Below, in pieces: positions 35,642-44,315 of a stretch of 64,000 bases of DNA. The translations under genes were made by a program, and so were the position numbers. The DNA is taken from contig JAPOZT010000029.1 of assembly GCA_026705925.1 (NCBI GenBank), positions 81,169 through 145,168 of the forward strand. The letters are read 5' to 3'. The stretch's first letter is position 1. The number at the start of each line of letters is the position of its first letter. The DNA is from Gemmatimonadota bacterium. Lineage in GTDB: Bacteria; JAAXHH01. Under the pieces are notes generated by a model. The model was not told the DNA's origin. It did no database searches and saw only the letters and a list, made by a program, of their open reading frames with translations.

Positions 35642-36580
35642 ATGTCCCAGTTACCCGACTATCTGCCGGAAGCCGTACTCCGGTTCAATGATCTCGCGCT
35701 CGACGCCCTGCCCGGCGCCGGGGACGCCTCCCTGGAGTCCGCCCACCGGTACTGCAGCCGTCTCGCGCGCCGGCACTACGAGAATTTTATCGTCGTTTCC
35801 CCCTTTCTACCCTCCGCGCTCCGGCGGCACTTCTACCATGTCTACGCCTACTGCCGGTGGTCCGACGACCTCGCCGACGAAACCGGAGACACGGGCCTGT
35901 CCCTTGAGCTGCTCGACTGGTGGGACGCCGAATTGCTGGCTTGTTACGACAACGAATTCCGTCATCCGGTATTCATCGCCCTCCGGGAAACGATCGACCG
36001 GTTCGACATTCCGATTACCCCGTTCCGGGACCTTTTGACCGCGTTCCGGCAGGACCAGGTCGTGACGCGTTACCGGACCTACGCGGACGTACTCGAGTAC
36101 TGTCGCTACTCCGCCAATCCCGTAGGGCGTCTCGTGCTCTACCTGTGCGGCTACCGGGACAGGGAGCGGCAGCTGTTGTCCGACGCCACGTGCACCGCGC
36201 TCCAACTGGCCAATTTCTGGCAGGATGTGCGGGTAGACCTGGCAAAAGACCGGATCTACCTGCCCCTGGAGGATCTGGACCGGTACCATTACACCGAAGA
36301 GGACCTCGAGGCCGGGGTCGTCGACGATCGATTCAGGGGACTGATGGCATACCAGGTGAACCGGACGCGCAAGCTGTTCGATGAGGGGCTCGGACTGCGC
36401 GGGATGGTGGACGCAAAGGTCGGGCTGGACATCGAACTGTTCAACCGGTGCGGTTCCGCCCTGCTGGACCAGATCGAAAGGCAGCGATTCGACGTGCTGA
36501 CCCGGCGACCCACCCTGTCAGCCGCACGGAAGACCGGACTGTTCATGAAATACGCACTGAAACGACTATGGATTCGCTAG
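35642..36580 (+). CDS. hpnC: Squalene synthase HpnC (hydroxysqualene-forming step set)
   Basis: A trans-isoprenyl diphosphate synthase fold with two Asp-rich metal motifs, YCRWSDDLADE and LANFWQDVRVDLAKDRIYLP. In the HpnCDE route HpnD makes presqualene diphosphate, HpnC converts it to hydroxysqualene and HpnE reduces it to squalene. The N-terminal HYENFIVVSPFLP and the C-terminal ending fit HpnC. 312 residues from ATG 35642, with only a weak ribosome-binding site. hpnD begins inside its last codons. Confidence 0.93.
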   Translation: MSQLPDYLPEAVLRFNDLALDALPGAGDASLESAHRYCSRLARRHYENFIVVSPFLPSALRRHFYHVYAYCRWSDDLADETGDTGLSLELLDWWDAELLACYDNEFRHPVFIALRETIDRFDIPITPFRDLLTAFRQDQVVTRYRTYADVLEYCRYSANPVGRLVLYLCGYRDRERQLLSDATCTALQLANFWQDVRVDLAKDRIYLPLEDLDRYHYTEEDLEAGVVDDRFRGLMAYQVNRTRKLFDEGLGLRGMVDAKVGLDIELFNRCGSALLDQIERQRFDVLTRRPTLSAARKTGLFMKYALKRLWIR

Positions 36581-37581
36581 CACGTTCCTATGATTTCTGT
36601 CGCGCGGTCGCGAAATCGAGGGCGAAGAACTTCTACTATTCCTTCCTCGTACTGCCGGCCGAAAGAAGGCGGGCTATGTGCGCGGTCTACGCCTTCATGC
36701 GCTATTGTGACGATATCGTCGACGAGGAGACCGGGGAGACCGGGACGACCGGTGCAAACGGGACGACCGGTGCAAACGGTTCGATCGAGACGGCCGGCGA
36801 AACAGGGACGGCCGGCGAAACCAGCGAAGCCGGGACAGCGGACCGTCTATCCCGTTTGAAAGTCTGTCGCGAGATCCTGGACGGCGCCTATGAAGGAACG
36901 CAGGGCGGATACAGCACCCATGACGGAGACATCGACTTTGACGGAACGCCGGGAGAAACGTCGCCCGGCGATGACATGTTGCCGGCGTTCAGCGATACGG
37001 TGCGGCGGTTCGACATCCCCAGGGCGTACTTCGACGCCATCATCGACGGCGCGGAAATGGACCTTACCGTGACACGTTACGCCACCTTCGCGGACCTGTA
37101 CCAGTACTGCTATCGAGTGGCTTCCGCCGTCGGACTGGTGTGCATACGTATCTTCGGATACCAGGGCGAAGAAGCCGAGCGTTACGCCGAGTCCTGCGGC
37201 ATCGCCTTCCAGCTGACCAATATACTCCGCGACATCCGGGAAGACGCCGGGATGGACCGCGTCTACCTGCCGCAGGAAGACCTTGACGCCTACGGGTACA
37301 CGGAAGAGAACCTGCGGAACGGCCTGTTCAACGACCCGTTCCGGCGGCTGATGGGTTTCCAGGTGGAAAGGGCCAGGAGCTTCTATGACGAGGCGCTGCC
37401 TCTCCTACCGCTCGTTCAACCCTCGAGCCGGGCGTGCCTGGCGACGATGATCGGCATTTACCGGGCCTGTCTCGAGGAAATCCCCCGCCGCCAATATGAC
37501 GTCTATAGCCAGCGCATCGGCCTGTCCCCGTGGAAGAAGCTTTCCATTACGGCGCGGGCGCTGATCCGGAAACGCGTATGA
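36568..37581 (+). CDS. hpnD: Presqualene diphosphate synthase HpnD
   Basis: It condenses two farnesyl diphosphates to presqualene diphosphate. The two metal motifs are YCDDIVDEE and LTNILRDIREDAGMDRVYLPQED. The ATG at 36568 overlaps the hpnC stop by 13 bases, which suggests coupled translation; the track's 36448 start is inside hpnC. Between the first metal motif and DRLSRLKVCREIL there is an insertion of about 30 residues built from repeated GTTGAN and TAGETG units, and a second low-complexity stretch (THDGDIDFDGTPGETS) follows. Both probably form surface loops. 337 residues. Confidence 0.93.
   Translation: MDSLARSYDFCRAVAKSRAKNFYYSFLVLPAERRRAMCAVYAFMRYCDDIVDEETGETGTTGANGTTGANGSIETAGETGTAGETSEAGTADRLSRLKVCREILDGAYEGTQGGYSTHDGDIDFDGTPGETSPGDDMLPAFSDTVRRFDIPRAYFDAIIDGAEMDLTVTRYATFADLYQYCYRVASAVGLVCIRIFGYQGEEAERYAESCGIAFQLTNILRDIREDAGMDRVYLPQEDLDAYGYTEENLRNGLFNDPFRRLMGFQVERARSFYDEALPLLPLVQPSSRACLATMIGIYRACLEEIPRRQYDVYSQRIGLSPWKKLSITARALIRKRV
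36742..36825. repeat. 18-bp tandem repeats inside hpnD
   Basis: GGGACGACCGGTGCAAAC occurs twice without change at 36742-36777, and a second 18-bp pair starting ACGGCCGGCGAAAC follows at 36790-36825. Frame is kept. Confidence 0.9.
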
Positions 37582-39092
37582 CCCAGGCAATCGTCATCGG
37601 AGGAGGGCTGGCCGGACTGGCCGGCGCGGTCGCACTGGCCGATGCCGGCTTACAGGTCGAACTGTACGAAAGGCGTCCGATCCTGGGCGGCCGCGCCACC
37701 TCTTTCATCCACCCGTCGAGCGGCGAGAGGGTGGACAACTGCCAGCACGTGCTCCTGGGCTGCTGTGTCAACCTCGTCGACTTTTACACGCGCCTCGGTG
37801 TCGCGGATCACATCGACTTCCACGAGGACATCCCGTTCATCGACGAGTCCAGCCGGGTCTCGGTCATCGGGCCCTCGGCGCTCCCCCCGCCCTTTCATCT
37901 GCTTCCATCGTTCCTGCGGATTAAAACCATGGGCATCCGGGACAAGCTGTCCGTCGTCCGCACCGTGGCCGCCATGATTCGCCACGTTGCCAGTCTACGG
38001 AGAACCGGCGATCCTGACGTGGCCCTCGCTTCGGCAACGGCGCCCGCCTCTGCAGCGTCACGGGGCGCGGAGTCTTTACCGGCAACGCCCTCCGGCGCGA
38101 CGCCTTCCCCGGTTTCCATGGCCGCCTGGCTCGAGGCCCACGGGGCAACGAACAGGGCCATAGAAGCCTTCTGGAAACCCTTCCTGATCAGCGCGCTCAA
38201 CGACGAACTGGGCGACATCGATGCCGACTACGGAATCGGAACGGCTGTCCGGGCCATGCTGCTCAATCGCAGCGGATACGAGGTGGGGCTGCCCGCCGTT
38301 CCGCTGGGTGATCTCTACGCGCCGTGCATAGACTACATTGAGCAGCGGGGCGGCCGCGTCGTGTTCAACCGGGGGGTTACCGGCATTTCCGTCCAGGACG
38401 GCAGGGTGGCTTCCCTTTCGCTGCAGGACGGTTCGTCCATCGAAGCCGGGGCCTACCTTTCGGCCCTGCCTTTCGACGTACTGTGCAAGCTGCTGCCCCA
38501 AAGCCAGGCATCGGATCCCTACTTCTCGATGCTGGACGGGTTGTCGGTCTCGCCCATCACGGCCGTGCACGTCTGGTTCGACCGGCCCGTGACAGAATTG
38601 GGATACGCCGCGGTGATCGGCCGGAGGATACAGTGGATATTCAATCAGTCCAGCCGGCACGCCGGCGCCTTCTCCGCGGATAACGGCGGCGCCTATCTCG
38701 GCCTCGTGGTCAGCGCATCCGATGACTGGATGAAAACGCCCCGGCAGGTCATCATCGATCAGGCCATGGAAGATCTCGAATCCCTCCTCCCAGCGGTACG
38801 CCAGGCCAAACTGCTCAAGGCCATCGTCGTCAAGGAGGGCCGGGCCACCTTCGCGCCCCGACCCGGCTGCGACGCGCTGCGCCCCGGTCCATCCAGCCCC
38901 TTTCCCAATCTCTCCATCGCCGGCGACTGGGTGCAGACGGGCTGGCCGGCGACCATGGAAAGCGCCGTGCGCAGCGGTTACCAGGCCGCCGAGGTCCTGC
39001 TGCGCACCCGGGGCGTTCGGACGCCCATCCTGAAACCCGACCTGCCCGCGGAAGGCCTGATGAAGTGGGTCACGGGTCTGCGGGGCTTCTGA
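37578..39092 (+). CDS. hpnE: Hydroxysqualene dehydroxylase HpnE
   Basis: An FAD-dependent amine-oxidase/phytoene-desaturase-like protein. The dinucleotide motif IVIGGGLAGLAGAVALADAG is followed by ERRPILGGRATSF, and the C-terminal FAD block is LSIAGDWVQTGWPATMESAVRSGYQAAE. It reduces hydroxysqualene to squalene. The ATG at 37578 overlaps the hpnD stop as ATGA. An Ala/Ser/Pro-rich stretch near residues 150-180 (ATAPASAASRGAES...) looks like a lineage-specific loop. 504 residues. No squalene-hopene cyclase follows in the window. Confidence 0.94.
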   Translation: MTQAIVIGGGLAGLAGAVALADAGLQVELYERRPILGGRATSFIHPSSGERVDNCQHVLLGCCVNLVDFYTRLGVADHIDFHEDIPFIDESSRVSVIGPSALPPPFHLLPSFLRIKTMGIRDKLSVVRTVAAMIRHVASLRRTGDPDVALASATAPASAASRGAESLPATPSGATPSPVSMAAWLEAHGATNRAIEAFWKPFLISALNDELGDIDADYGIGTAVRAMLLNRSGYEVGLPAVPLGDLYAPCIDYIEQRGGRVVFNRGVTGISVQDGRVASLSLQDGSSIEAGAYLSALPFDVLCKLLPQSQASDPYFSMLDGLSVSPITAVHVWFDRPVTELGYAAVIGRRIQWIFNQSSRHAGAFSADNGGAYLGLVVSASDDWMKTPRQVIIDQAMEDLESLLPAVRQAKLLKAIVVKEGRATFAPRPGCDALRPGPSSPFPNLSIAGDWVQTGWPATMESAVRSGYQAAEVLLRTRGVRTPILKPDLPAEGLMKWVTGLRGF

Positions 39093-39105
39093 CCGCTACG
39101 ACACC

Positions 39106-39134
39106 TTGACCCTCCTTCGTTCTACCTTTATATT
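39106..39134 (+). promoter_or_regulatory. Strong candidate promoter before the TIM-barrel gene
   Basis: TTGACC-N17-TATATT is close to the sigma70 consensus with ideal spacing. The start codon is about 75 bases downstream. Confidence 0.6.
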
Positions 39135-39208
39135 TCGAACAGTATTCATTCCGGTATCTGCCCGCTCCGTTTCCCATGAGTAAGGATCTATCCGAAAGAA
39201 GGATCTCT

Positions 39209-39976
39209 ATGCCCGCCAACCTGCTTGCGTGCCGAACGGCAAGCTACGGAAAGTTCAGCGAATCCGCCTATGCCCATCTGCCCACGATCGGCGTTCATCA
39301 CGTGGAAATCGACGCACCCGCGCCGGACCAGGTCGCCGGCGTCAAGTCCAGGCTCGAAGATCACGGGCTGTCGGCCAGCAGCCTGCAATGCCCGGTGGAG
39401 GTCCAGTACGACGACGTGGACGCGCGGCTGACCCCGCACCTGGACGCCGCCGCGGCCCTGGGCGCCGGATTGCTTTTCGTAAGCGTCCAGGCCGGGGAAC
39501 TGGATAAGCGCATGGTCTACGAGCGATTGCACCGCGCAGGGGCCAAAGCGGCCGAGTACGGGATCACCATCGGCATGGAAACCCATCCCGACCTGATCAC
39601 CAACGCGGCCGTCGCCCTGGAGACCATGGGCGGCGTCGACCACCCCAACGTCCGCGTGAACTACGACACGGCCAACATCCACTACTACAACCGGGACGTG
39701 GACCACGTCGACGAAATGGAAAAGGTCATCGACTACATCGGCAGCATGCATCTCAAAGATACGGACGGCCAATACAAGACCTGGTGCTTTCCCACTTTCG
39801 GCGAGGGCATCGTCGATTTCAAGAAGGTTTTCGACCGGCTGAACGCCCACGGGTTCCACGGACCGTTCACCATGGAAATCGAGGGCGTGGAAGGGGAATC
39901 GCTCAACGAAGAGGAGACCTGCCGGCGCGTGGCGGATTCGGTGGCGCACCTGCGGAGCGTCGGGTGTGACGTGTGA
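39209..39976 (+). CDS. Sugar phosphate isomerase/epimerase-like TIM-barrel protein
   Basis: An AP-endonuclease-2/xylose-isomerase-like TIM barrel. Metal-binding candidates are the Glu of IGMETHPDL, Asp and His of NYDTANIHYY, His of IGSMHLKDTDG and Glu of FTMEIEG near the end. Relatives isomerise or epimerise sugars and inositols. I prefer ATG 39209, preceded by GAAGGA, to the track's 39176. 255 residues. The stop codon lies inside a four-unit 7-bp repeat (GTGTGAA) at 39964-39991. A GNAT acetyltransferase follows. Confidence 0.88.
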   Translation: MPANLLACRTASYGKFSESAYAHLPTIGVHHVEIDAPAPDQVAGVKSRLEDHGLSASSLQCPVEVQYDDVDARLTPHLDAAAALGAGLLFVSVQAGELDKRMVYERLHRAGAKAAEYGITIGMETHPDLITNAAVALETMGGVDHPNVRVNYDTANIHYYNRDVDHVDEMEKVIDYIGSMHLKDTDGQYKTWCFPTFGEGIVDFKKVFDRLNAHGFHGPFTMEIEGVEGESLNEEETCRRVADSVAHLRSVGCDV

Positions 39977-39991
39977 AGTGTGAAGTGTAGG
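39964..39991. repeat. 7-bp tandem repeat across the TIM-barrel stop codon
   Basis: GTGTGAC, GTGTGAA, GTGTGAA and GTGTAGG run across the end of the gene; the TGA stop is within the second unit. Confidence 0.8.
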
Positions 39992-40004
39992 GAACAAGGC
40001 GTCC

Positions 40005-40538
40005 ATGCCTGAACAGCAACTCCGGATGATGCGGCCCGACCTGAAAGACCTGCCGGAAATCAGCGTGCCGGACGGGTATGCGCTGAGGACCTACCGGTCC
40101 GGCGACGAAGCCGCCTGGTCCGAGATCATGAACACGGGCATCGGGACGGACTGGACGGCGGAGAAGTGCCGCAAAGAACTGACGGAAACGGAACCGTTCA
40201 TGGCGGACGGGTGTTTCTTCGCAACGTGTGCGGGGGAAGCCGTGGCCACGGCCTGCGCCTATGACGTCCAGCCCGAGGGCACAAGCGCCGCGCAGGTGCA
40301 CATGGTATGCGCGAAACCGGCCCACCGCGGACGGGGACTGGGCCGCCTCGTTACCCTGGCCGTGCTCCATTACATGCGGGAGCGCGGTTATGCGGCCGCC
40401 TTTCTGGGCACGGACGATTTCCGCGTGCCGGCCGTCAAGACCTATCTCGGACTGGGATTCATTCCCGACTATATCGAGGACAGCCACCGATTGCGCTGGT
40501 CCGCCGTGTTCGCGAAAGCCGGAGAACAGCCGTCCTGA
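40005..40538 (+). CDS. GNAT-family N-acetyltransferase
   Basis: A single GNAT domain of 177 residues. The acetyl-CoA pyrophosphate loop is HRGRGLGRLVTLAVL (consensus Q/RxxGxG/A), preceded by the beta-4 strand AAQVHMVCAKP and followed by AVKTYLGLGFIPDY near the C-terminus. The acceptor is unknown. It starts at ATG 40005, 28 bases after the TIM-barrel gene, and is probably in the same transcript. Confidence 0.9.
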   Translation: MPEQQLRMMRPDLKDLPEISVPDGYALRTYRSGDEAAWSEIMNTGIGTDWTAEKCRKELTETEPFMADGCFFATCAGEAVATACAYDVQPEGTSAAQVHMVCAKPAHRGRGLGRLVTLAVLHYMRERGYAAAFLGTDDFRVPAVKTYLGLGFIPDYIEDSHRLRWSAVFAKAGEQPS

Positions 40539-40588
40539 ACCCTCGGCCGGCCGCGCACAGACCACAACCTCAAACACGGACGTTTCCA

Positions 40589-41428
40589 ATGCAGCGTATT
40601 TCAATCCGTATGTTCTGTCGTATATCCAGCCGCATCGCCCGCCGTATTTGCCGCCGTATTTGCCGCCGCGCAACGAACCCCGCGACCATGGCGGCCCTGG
40701 TCGTCCTGGCCGTCCTGATCAGCCTGGCGCGGACGGCCCCGGCCAACGCCCAGGACGCGGAAGCCGTAGAAGTGCCCCCCATCGTAATCACCGGGTTCGG
40801 CATCATCGGCGGATTCCCGACGGGCGAGTTCGGAGACAACGTCACGAACCCGGGTATCGGCATATCCGGTTTCGTGGGTTACATGATCCCCAGGACGCCG
40901 GCGGTCATCGGCCTGGACCTGGGTTACCTGATCTACGGCCACGAACGGCGCGAGGAGCGATTCAGCCTGACCATACCCGACGTCAGAGTCGGCGTGGTCA
41001 CCGAGAACAACATCTTTTCGATGAACGCCTTTCTCCGTCTGCAGACGCCGACGGCCCCGTTTCGGTTCTACGTCGAAGGGCTCGTGGGCTTTCACTACCT
41101 GTTTACCAGTACGACAATCGAGGACCTTCCCCGGTTCAGCGGCGAGGATATCGCCAGTTCGACGAACCTCGACGATTTCGCCTTCACCAGGGGCGTGGGT
41201 GCCGGGGTGCTGATCGAAGTATGGAGCGGCGGCGAAGACCGGACGCCTCAGAACCGCTCCCTGCGTTCCGTGTCCCTCGATTTCAGGATGCGCTACCAGG
41301 ACGGATCCGAAGCCGACTATCTCAAGCGGGGCGATATCGTCCGCAGGGAGGGAACGGCCGAACTCAATGTCACCAAGTCGACCACCGATCTCATTACGGC
41401 CCATTTCGGACTCGCAATCGATTTCTAG
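40589..41428 (+). CDS. Outer-membrane beta-barrel protein
   Basis: A long, very basic N-region (MQRISIRMFCRISSRIARRICRRICRR) precedes a hydrophobic core ending in APANAQ, a signal peptide with an unusual extension. The mature part has alternating beta-strands such as GISGFVGYMI, AVIGLDLGYLIYG, FRFYVEGLVGFHYLF and LITAHFGLAIDF with a C-terminal Phe, typical of small outer-membrane barrels. Function unknown. The basic region contains a 12-bp direct repeat (40641-40664). The track's 40307 start is spurious. An internal ATG at MAALVVLAVL would give a more ordinary signal peptide. Confidence 0.75.
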   Translation: MQRISIRMFCRISSRIARRICRRICRRATNPATMAALVVLAVLISLARTAPANAQDAEAVEVPPIVITGFGIIGGFPTGEFGDNVTNPGIGISGFVGYMIPRTPAVIGLDLGYLIYGHERREERFSLTIPDVRVGVVTENNIFSMNAFLRLQTPTAPFRFYVEGLVGFHYLFTSTTIEDLPRFSGEDIASSTNLDDFAFTRGVGAGVLIEVWSGGEDRTPQNRSLRSVSLDFRMRYQDGSEADYLKRGDIVRREGTAELNVTKSTTDLITAHFGLAIDF

Positions 41429-41460
41429 GCTGGACCAACACCCACATCCGGAGGGCAAGG

Positions 41461-42801
41461 ATGATCCAGAACGATTACGAAATAGAGAGCATACCGGAAT
41501 CGGCGTGGCAGGTGTCCCGCCGATCATTTATGAAACGGCTGGCCGGCGGGATTGTCGCGGGCGGCACCCTGGTCTACGGTACCTCCGCATCCGCATCGCC
41601 GAAGGTTGACGCGCCGCAGGATCTGGAGTCGGCGGTCTCCGGCACGGATCCCGGCGACGAGCGGTACTGGCACGCGGTCCGGAGCCAGTTCCTCCTCCGG
41701 GACAACCTGGCGCTGATGAACGCCGCGAACCTCTGCCCATCGCCCTATCCGGTGATGGAATCGGTCTTCAAGTACACCCGTGACCTGGATTACGACGCGT
41801 CGTTTCACAACCGGACCAAGTACCGGCAGATCAGAGAAGACACGCGCGGGAAGATGGCGCGCCTCCTGGGCGCCCACCCCGACGAGATCGCGCTGGTGCG
41901 GAACACGAGCGAGGCCAACAACGCCATCAGCACCGGCTTCCACCTCGGGGCGGACGACGAGGTGCTGCTCTCCGACCTGAACCATCCCTCGAACAGACAT
42001 GCGTGGGAGGTCAAAGCCAGGCGATACGGCTTCAAGATCAACTACGTGTCGGTCCCCGTGATTCCCGGCAGCGAGCAGGAAATCATCGATGCCTTTAACC
42101 GGGCATACACCCCGGCGACGAAGGTCATGTCCTTCACGCACGTCTCCAACACCACCGGGCTGACCATGCCGGCCAAAGCGCTGTGCGCGGCGGCGCGGTC
42201 CCGCGGCGTATTCTCCCTGGTCGACGGCGCCCAGAGTTTCGGCGCCCTGGAGATCGATCTCGCCGATATGGGCTGCGACGCCTACTCCGGGAGCGCGCAT
42301 AAGTGGTTCATGGGCCCGAAGGAGGTCGGTGTGCTCTACGTCCGCAAGGACAGCCAGGACGCCGTCTGGCCGGCCATCGTGAGCGCGGGCTGGCGGGATG
42401 AAGTGGAGGAAAGCGCGCGCAAGTACGAGGTCCTCGGACAGCGGGACGACGCGGCGCTGACGGCCACGGGACGGGGCGTCGAGTTCCACGAGAAGATCGG
42501 GCCCGCCCGGGTGGAGGCCCGCATGCGCCAGGTGGCCACGGCCATCAAGGAAGGGCTCTCCGGCCTGCCGGGCATCGAGCTCAGGACGTCCATGGACCCC
42601 GCGCTTTCCGCCGGCGTCGTCATCTTCAAGCCGGGCGCACTCGATCCGCGCAAGGTCTTCGACAAGCTCTACACGACGTACCATATCGCCGGTGCGGGCA
42701 TGGGACCCAACGTCCGGCTTTCTCCCCATATTTACAATACCCTCGACGAGGCGGACCGCGCGGTTACCGCGGTGGCGGAGATGCTGAGGGACGGGGTCTG
42801 A
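41461..42801 (+). CDS. Class V aminotransferase with twin-arginine signal
   Basis: A PLP-dependent fold-type I enzyme of the isopenicillin-N-epimerase/cysteine-desulfurase-like class. The PLP lysine is in SGSAHKWFMGPKEVG, the Asp in LVDGAQSFGAL, and phosphate contacts in NTSEANNAIS. The N-terminus has SRRSFMKRLAGGIVAGG followed by a hydrophobic stretch and ASASP, a twin-arginine leader, so the folded holoenzyme may be exported. The track joins it to an unrelated upstream frame from 40228; ATG 41461, after GGCAAGG, is the real start. 446 residues. Substrate unknown. Confidence 0.9.
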   Translation: MIQNDYEIESIPESAWQVSRRSFMKRLAGGIVAGGTLVYGTSASASPKVDAPQDLESAVSGTDPGDERYWHAVRSQFLLRDNLALMNAANLCPSPYPVMESVFKYTRDLDYDASFHNRTKYRQIREDTRGKMARLLGAHPDEIALVRNTSEANNAISTGFHLGADDEVLLSDLNHPSNRHAWEVKARRYGFKINYVSVPVIPGSEQEIIDAFNRAYTPATKVMSFTHVSNTTGLTMPAKALCAAARSRGVFSLVDGAQSFGALEIDLADMGCDAYSGSAHKWFMGPKEVGVLYVRKDSQDAVWPAIVSAGWRDEVEESARKYEVLGQRDDAALTATGRGVEFHEKIGPARVEARMRQVATAIKEGLSGLPGIELRTSMDPALSAGVVIFKPGALDPRKVFDKLYTTYHIAGAGMGPNVRLSPHIYNTLDEADRAVTAVAEMLRDGV

Positions 42802-42839
42802 GCCTACCCGCCGGTGCAAGCCCACCGCCTGACGGGCCC

Positions 42840-44306
42840 ATGTCAAAACGAAACGCCGCCGTCATGCTCTATGCCGCGCTGCTCATCGCGAGCCTGCTGC
42901 AGGTATTCCAGTCGATCGTCGTCGCCCATTTCTTCGACCCGGAATACCTGGCGCCCTACCGCTATGGCATCCTGGTGGCCGGATTCGCCTACCTGTTCGC
43001 CACCGGACTGATCGAGAGCGTCTTCTTCTTCATTTCGGGTAAATACGCCCCGGACGCCCGCAGGTACGTGGGGAACACCCTGGCCAGCTGCGCGCTGATC
43101 TTCCTGGTCCTCCTCCTGCTCTTCGAAGGCGTGCTCGACCCCTATGTGCTCATCCACACGGAACTGGGTCCCTATCTCCGGGAGATCGGCGCCTATCTCC
43201 TGATCGCCCTGTTCCTGTTCGTCAACATGACCGCCCACAACGCCCTGGTCGGAAGCGGCCACACGGCCGTCGCCAGCGGCCTGCGCGTGTTTCAGTACCT
43301 CCTGCGCATCCTGGCCATCGCCGGCGCGCTGTTCTCGGGCCTGATCGCGTCCATCTACCCGCTCATCCTGCTCATCGTCGTCCTGGAAGGGATCCAGTCC
43401 CTGCTCTACGGGCTCGTTCTGCTCAACAGGAGGCTGCTGTCCTTCCGGCTGCGGGGCCTCGAGACCCGGGCTCAGTACCGCTACGCCTTCGGTCTGGGCG
43501 TCGCGGGGTTCATCCCCTTCATCAACGGGAGCCTGGACAAGATCATGATCAGCGCCTTCCTGGGCGCCTCCAGCTTCGCGATCTACAGCGTTTCGGCCAT
43601 CGAACTGCCCATTGCCGGCATCCTGATGAGCGTGTTCGGTTCGGTGTTCTTTTCCACCTACGTGGGATACGCCGAAAACGGCGATCATCCGTCCATGGCG
43701 GCCCTTTGGCGCAAGTGCTCCAAGTACGGCATGATCGCCATCGTCCCCGCGGGGATCTTCGTATTTCTCTTCTCTGACGTGCTGTACAGGCTCATCCTTC
43801 CGGACGCCTACTTCGAGGGCCACCGGGTCCTGGGCATCTACGCGCTGCTTCTCCTGCTCCGCTTCAACAGCCCGGACGTCCTCGCCCGGGCCCTCAACCG
43901 GAACGCGATCATCGTCCAGGCCGCGACCGCCATGCTGATCGTCAATGTCGCGGGCAACCTGGTGTTCATCAATACTTTCGGCCTGTGGGGCGCGGCCCTG
44001 GCCACCCTGTGCGGGACCGTCGCGGGATGGATCTACTACCTGGCCCGCTACGCCCGGCTACTGAACACGACCGTGGGTCGGCTCCTTCCCTGGAGACCTT
44101 ACATCGGTCTGATCGCCATCTCGGCGGTCTTCTTCGGCGCGGCGCGCTGGACTTTCTCCGATCGGGTCGAGGTCAGCGCCGCCCTGGCCATCCTGGGCGC
44201 CGCCGCCTACCTCTGGTACGCGTTTTCCTTGCTGGAGAAGCCGGAGAAGGCGTACGTTCGGGGCCTGGTGAGGAAAATGGGCGTTCCGCTTCGATCAACG
44301 GACTGA
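42840..44306 (+). CDS. Polysaccharide flippase (Wzx/PST-like)
   Basis: 488 residues with 12-14 hydrophobic segments in the pattern of the MOP exporter superfamily, PST branch. The N-terminal YAALLIASLLQVFQSIVVAHFF and the central NGSLDKIMISAFLGASSFAIYSVS block are typical. It should flip undecaprenyl-linked glycan units across the inner membrane. It starts 38 bases after the aminotransferase and opens the glycan run of GT2, methyltransferase, YfhO-like and Dpm1-like genes. Confidence 0.88.
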   Translation: MSKRNAAVMLYAALLIASLLQVFQSIVVAHFFDPEYLAPYRYGILVAGFAYLFATGLIESVFFFISGKYAPDARRYVGNTLASCALIFLVLLLLFEGVLDPYVLIHTELGPYLREIGAYLLIALFLFVNMTAHNALVGSGHTAVASGLRVFQYLLRILAIAGALFSGLIASIYPLILLIVVLEGIQSLLYGLVLLNRRLLSFRLRGLETRAQYRYAFGLGVAGFIPFINGSLDKIMISAFLGASSFAIYSVSAIELPIAGILMSVFGSVFFSTYVGYAENGDHPSMAALWRKCSKYGMIAIVPAGIFVFLFSDVLYRLILPDAYFEGHRVLGIYALLLLLRFNSPDVLARALNRNAIIVQAATAMLIVNVAGNLVFINTFGLWGAALATLCGTVAGWIYYLARYARLLNTTVGRLLPWRPYIGLIAISAVFFGAARWTFSDRVEVSAALAILGAAAYLWYAFSLLEKPEKAYVRGLVRKMGVPLRSTD

Positions 44307-44315
44307 ACTTTTAAT

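Noticed and set aside
35642-39092. Complete hopanoid operon
   Set aside because: hpnC, hpnD and hpnE are present but no squalene-hopene cyclase is in the window, so only squalene synthesis can be claimed.
40228-41460. Upstream part of the 857-residue plus ORF ending at 42801
   Set aside because: It overlaps the acetyltransferase and beta-barrel genes in another frame; the aminotransferase begins at 41461 with a Tat leader.
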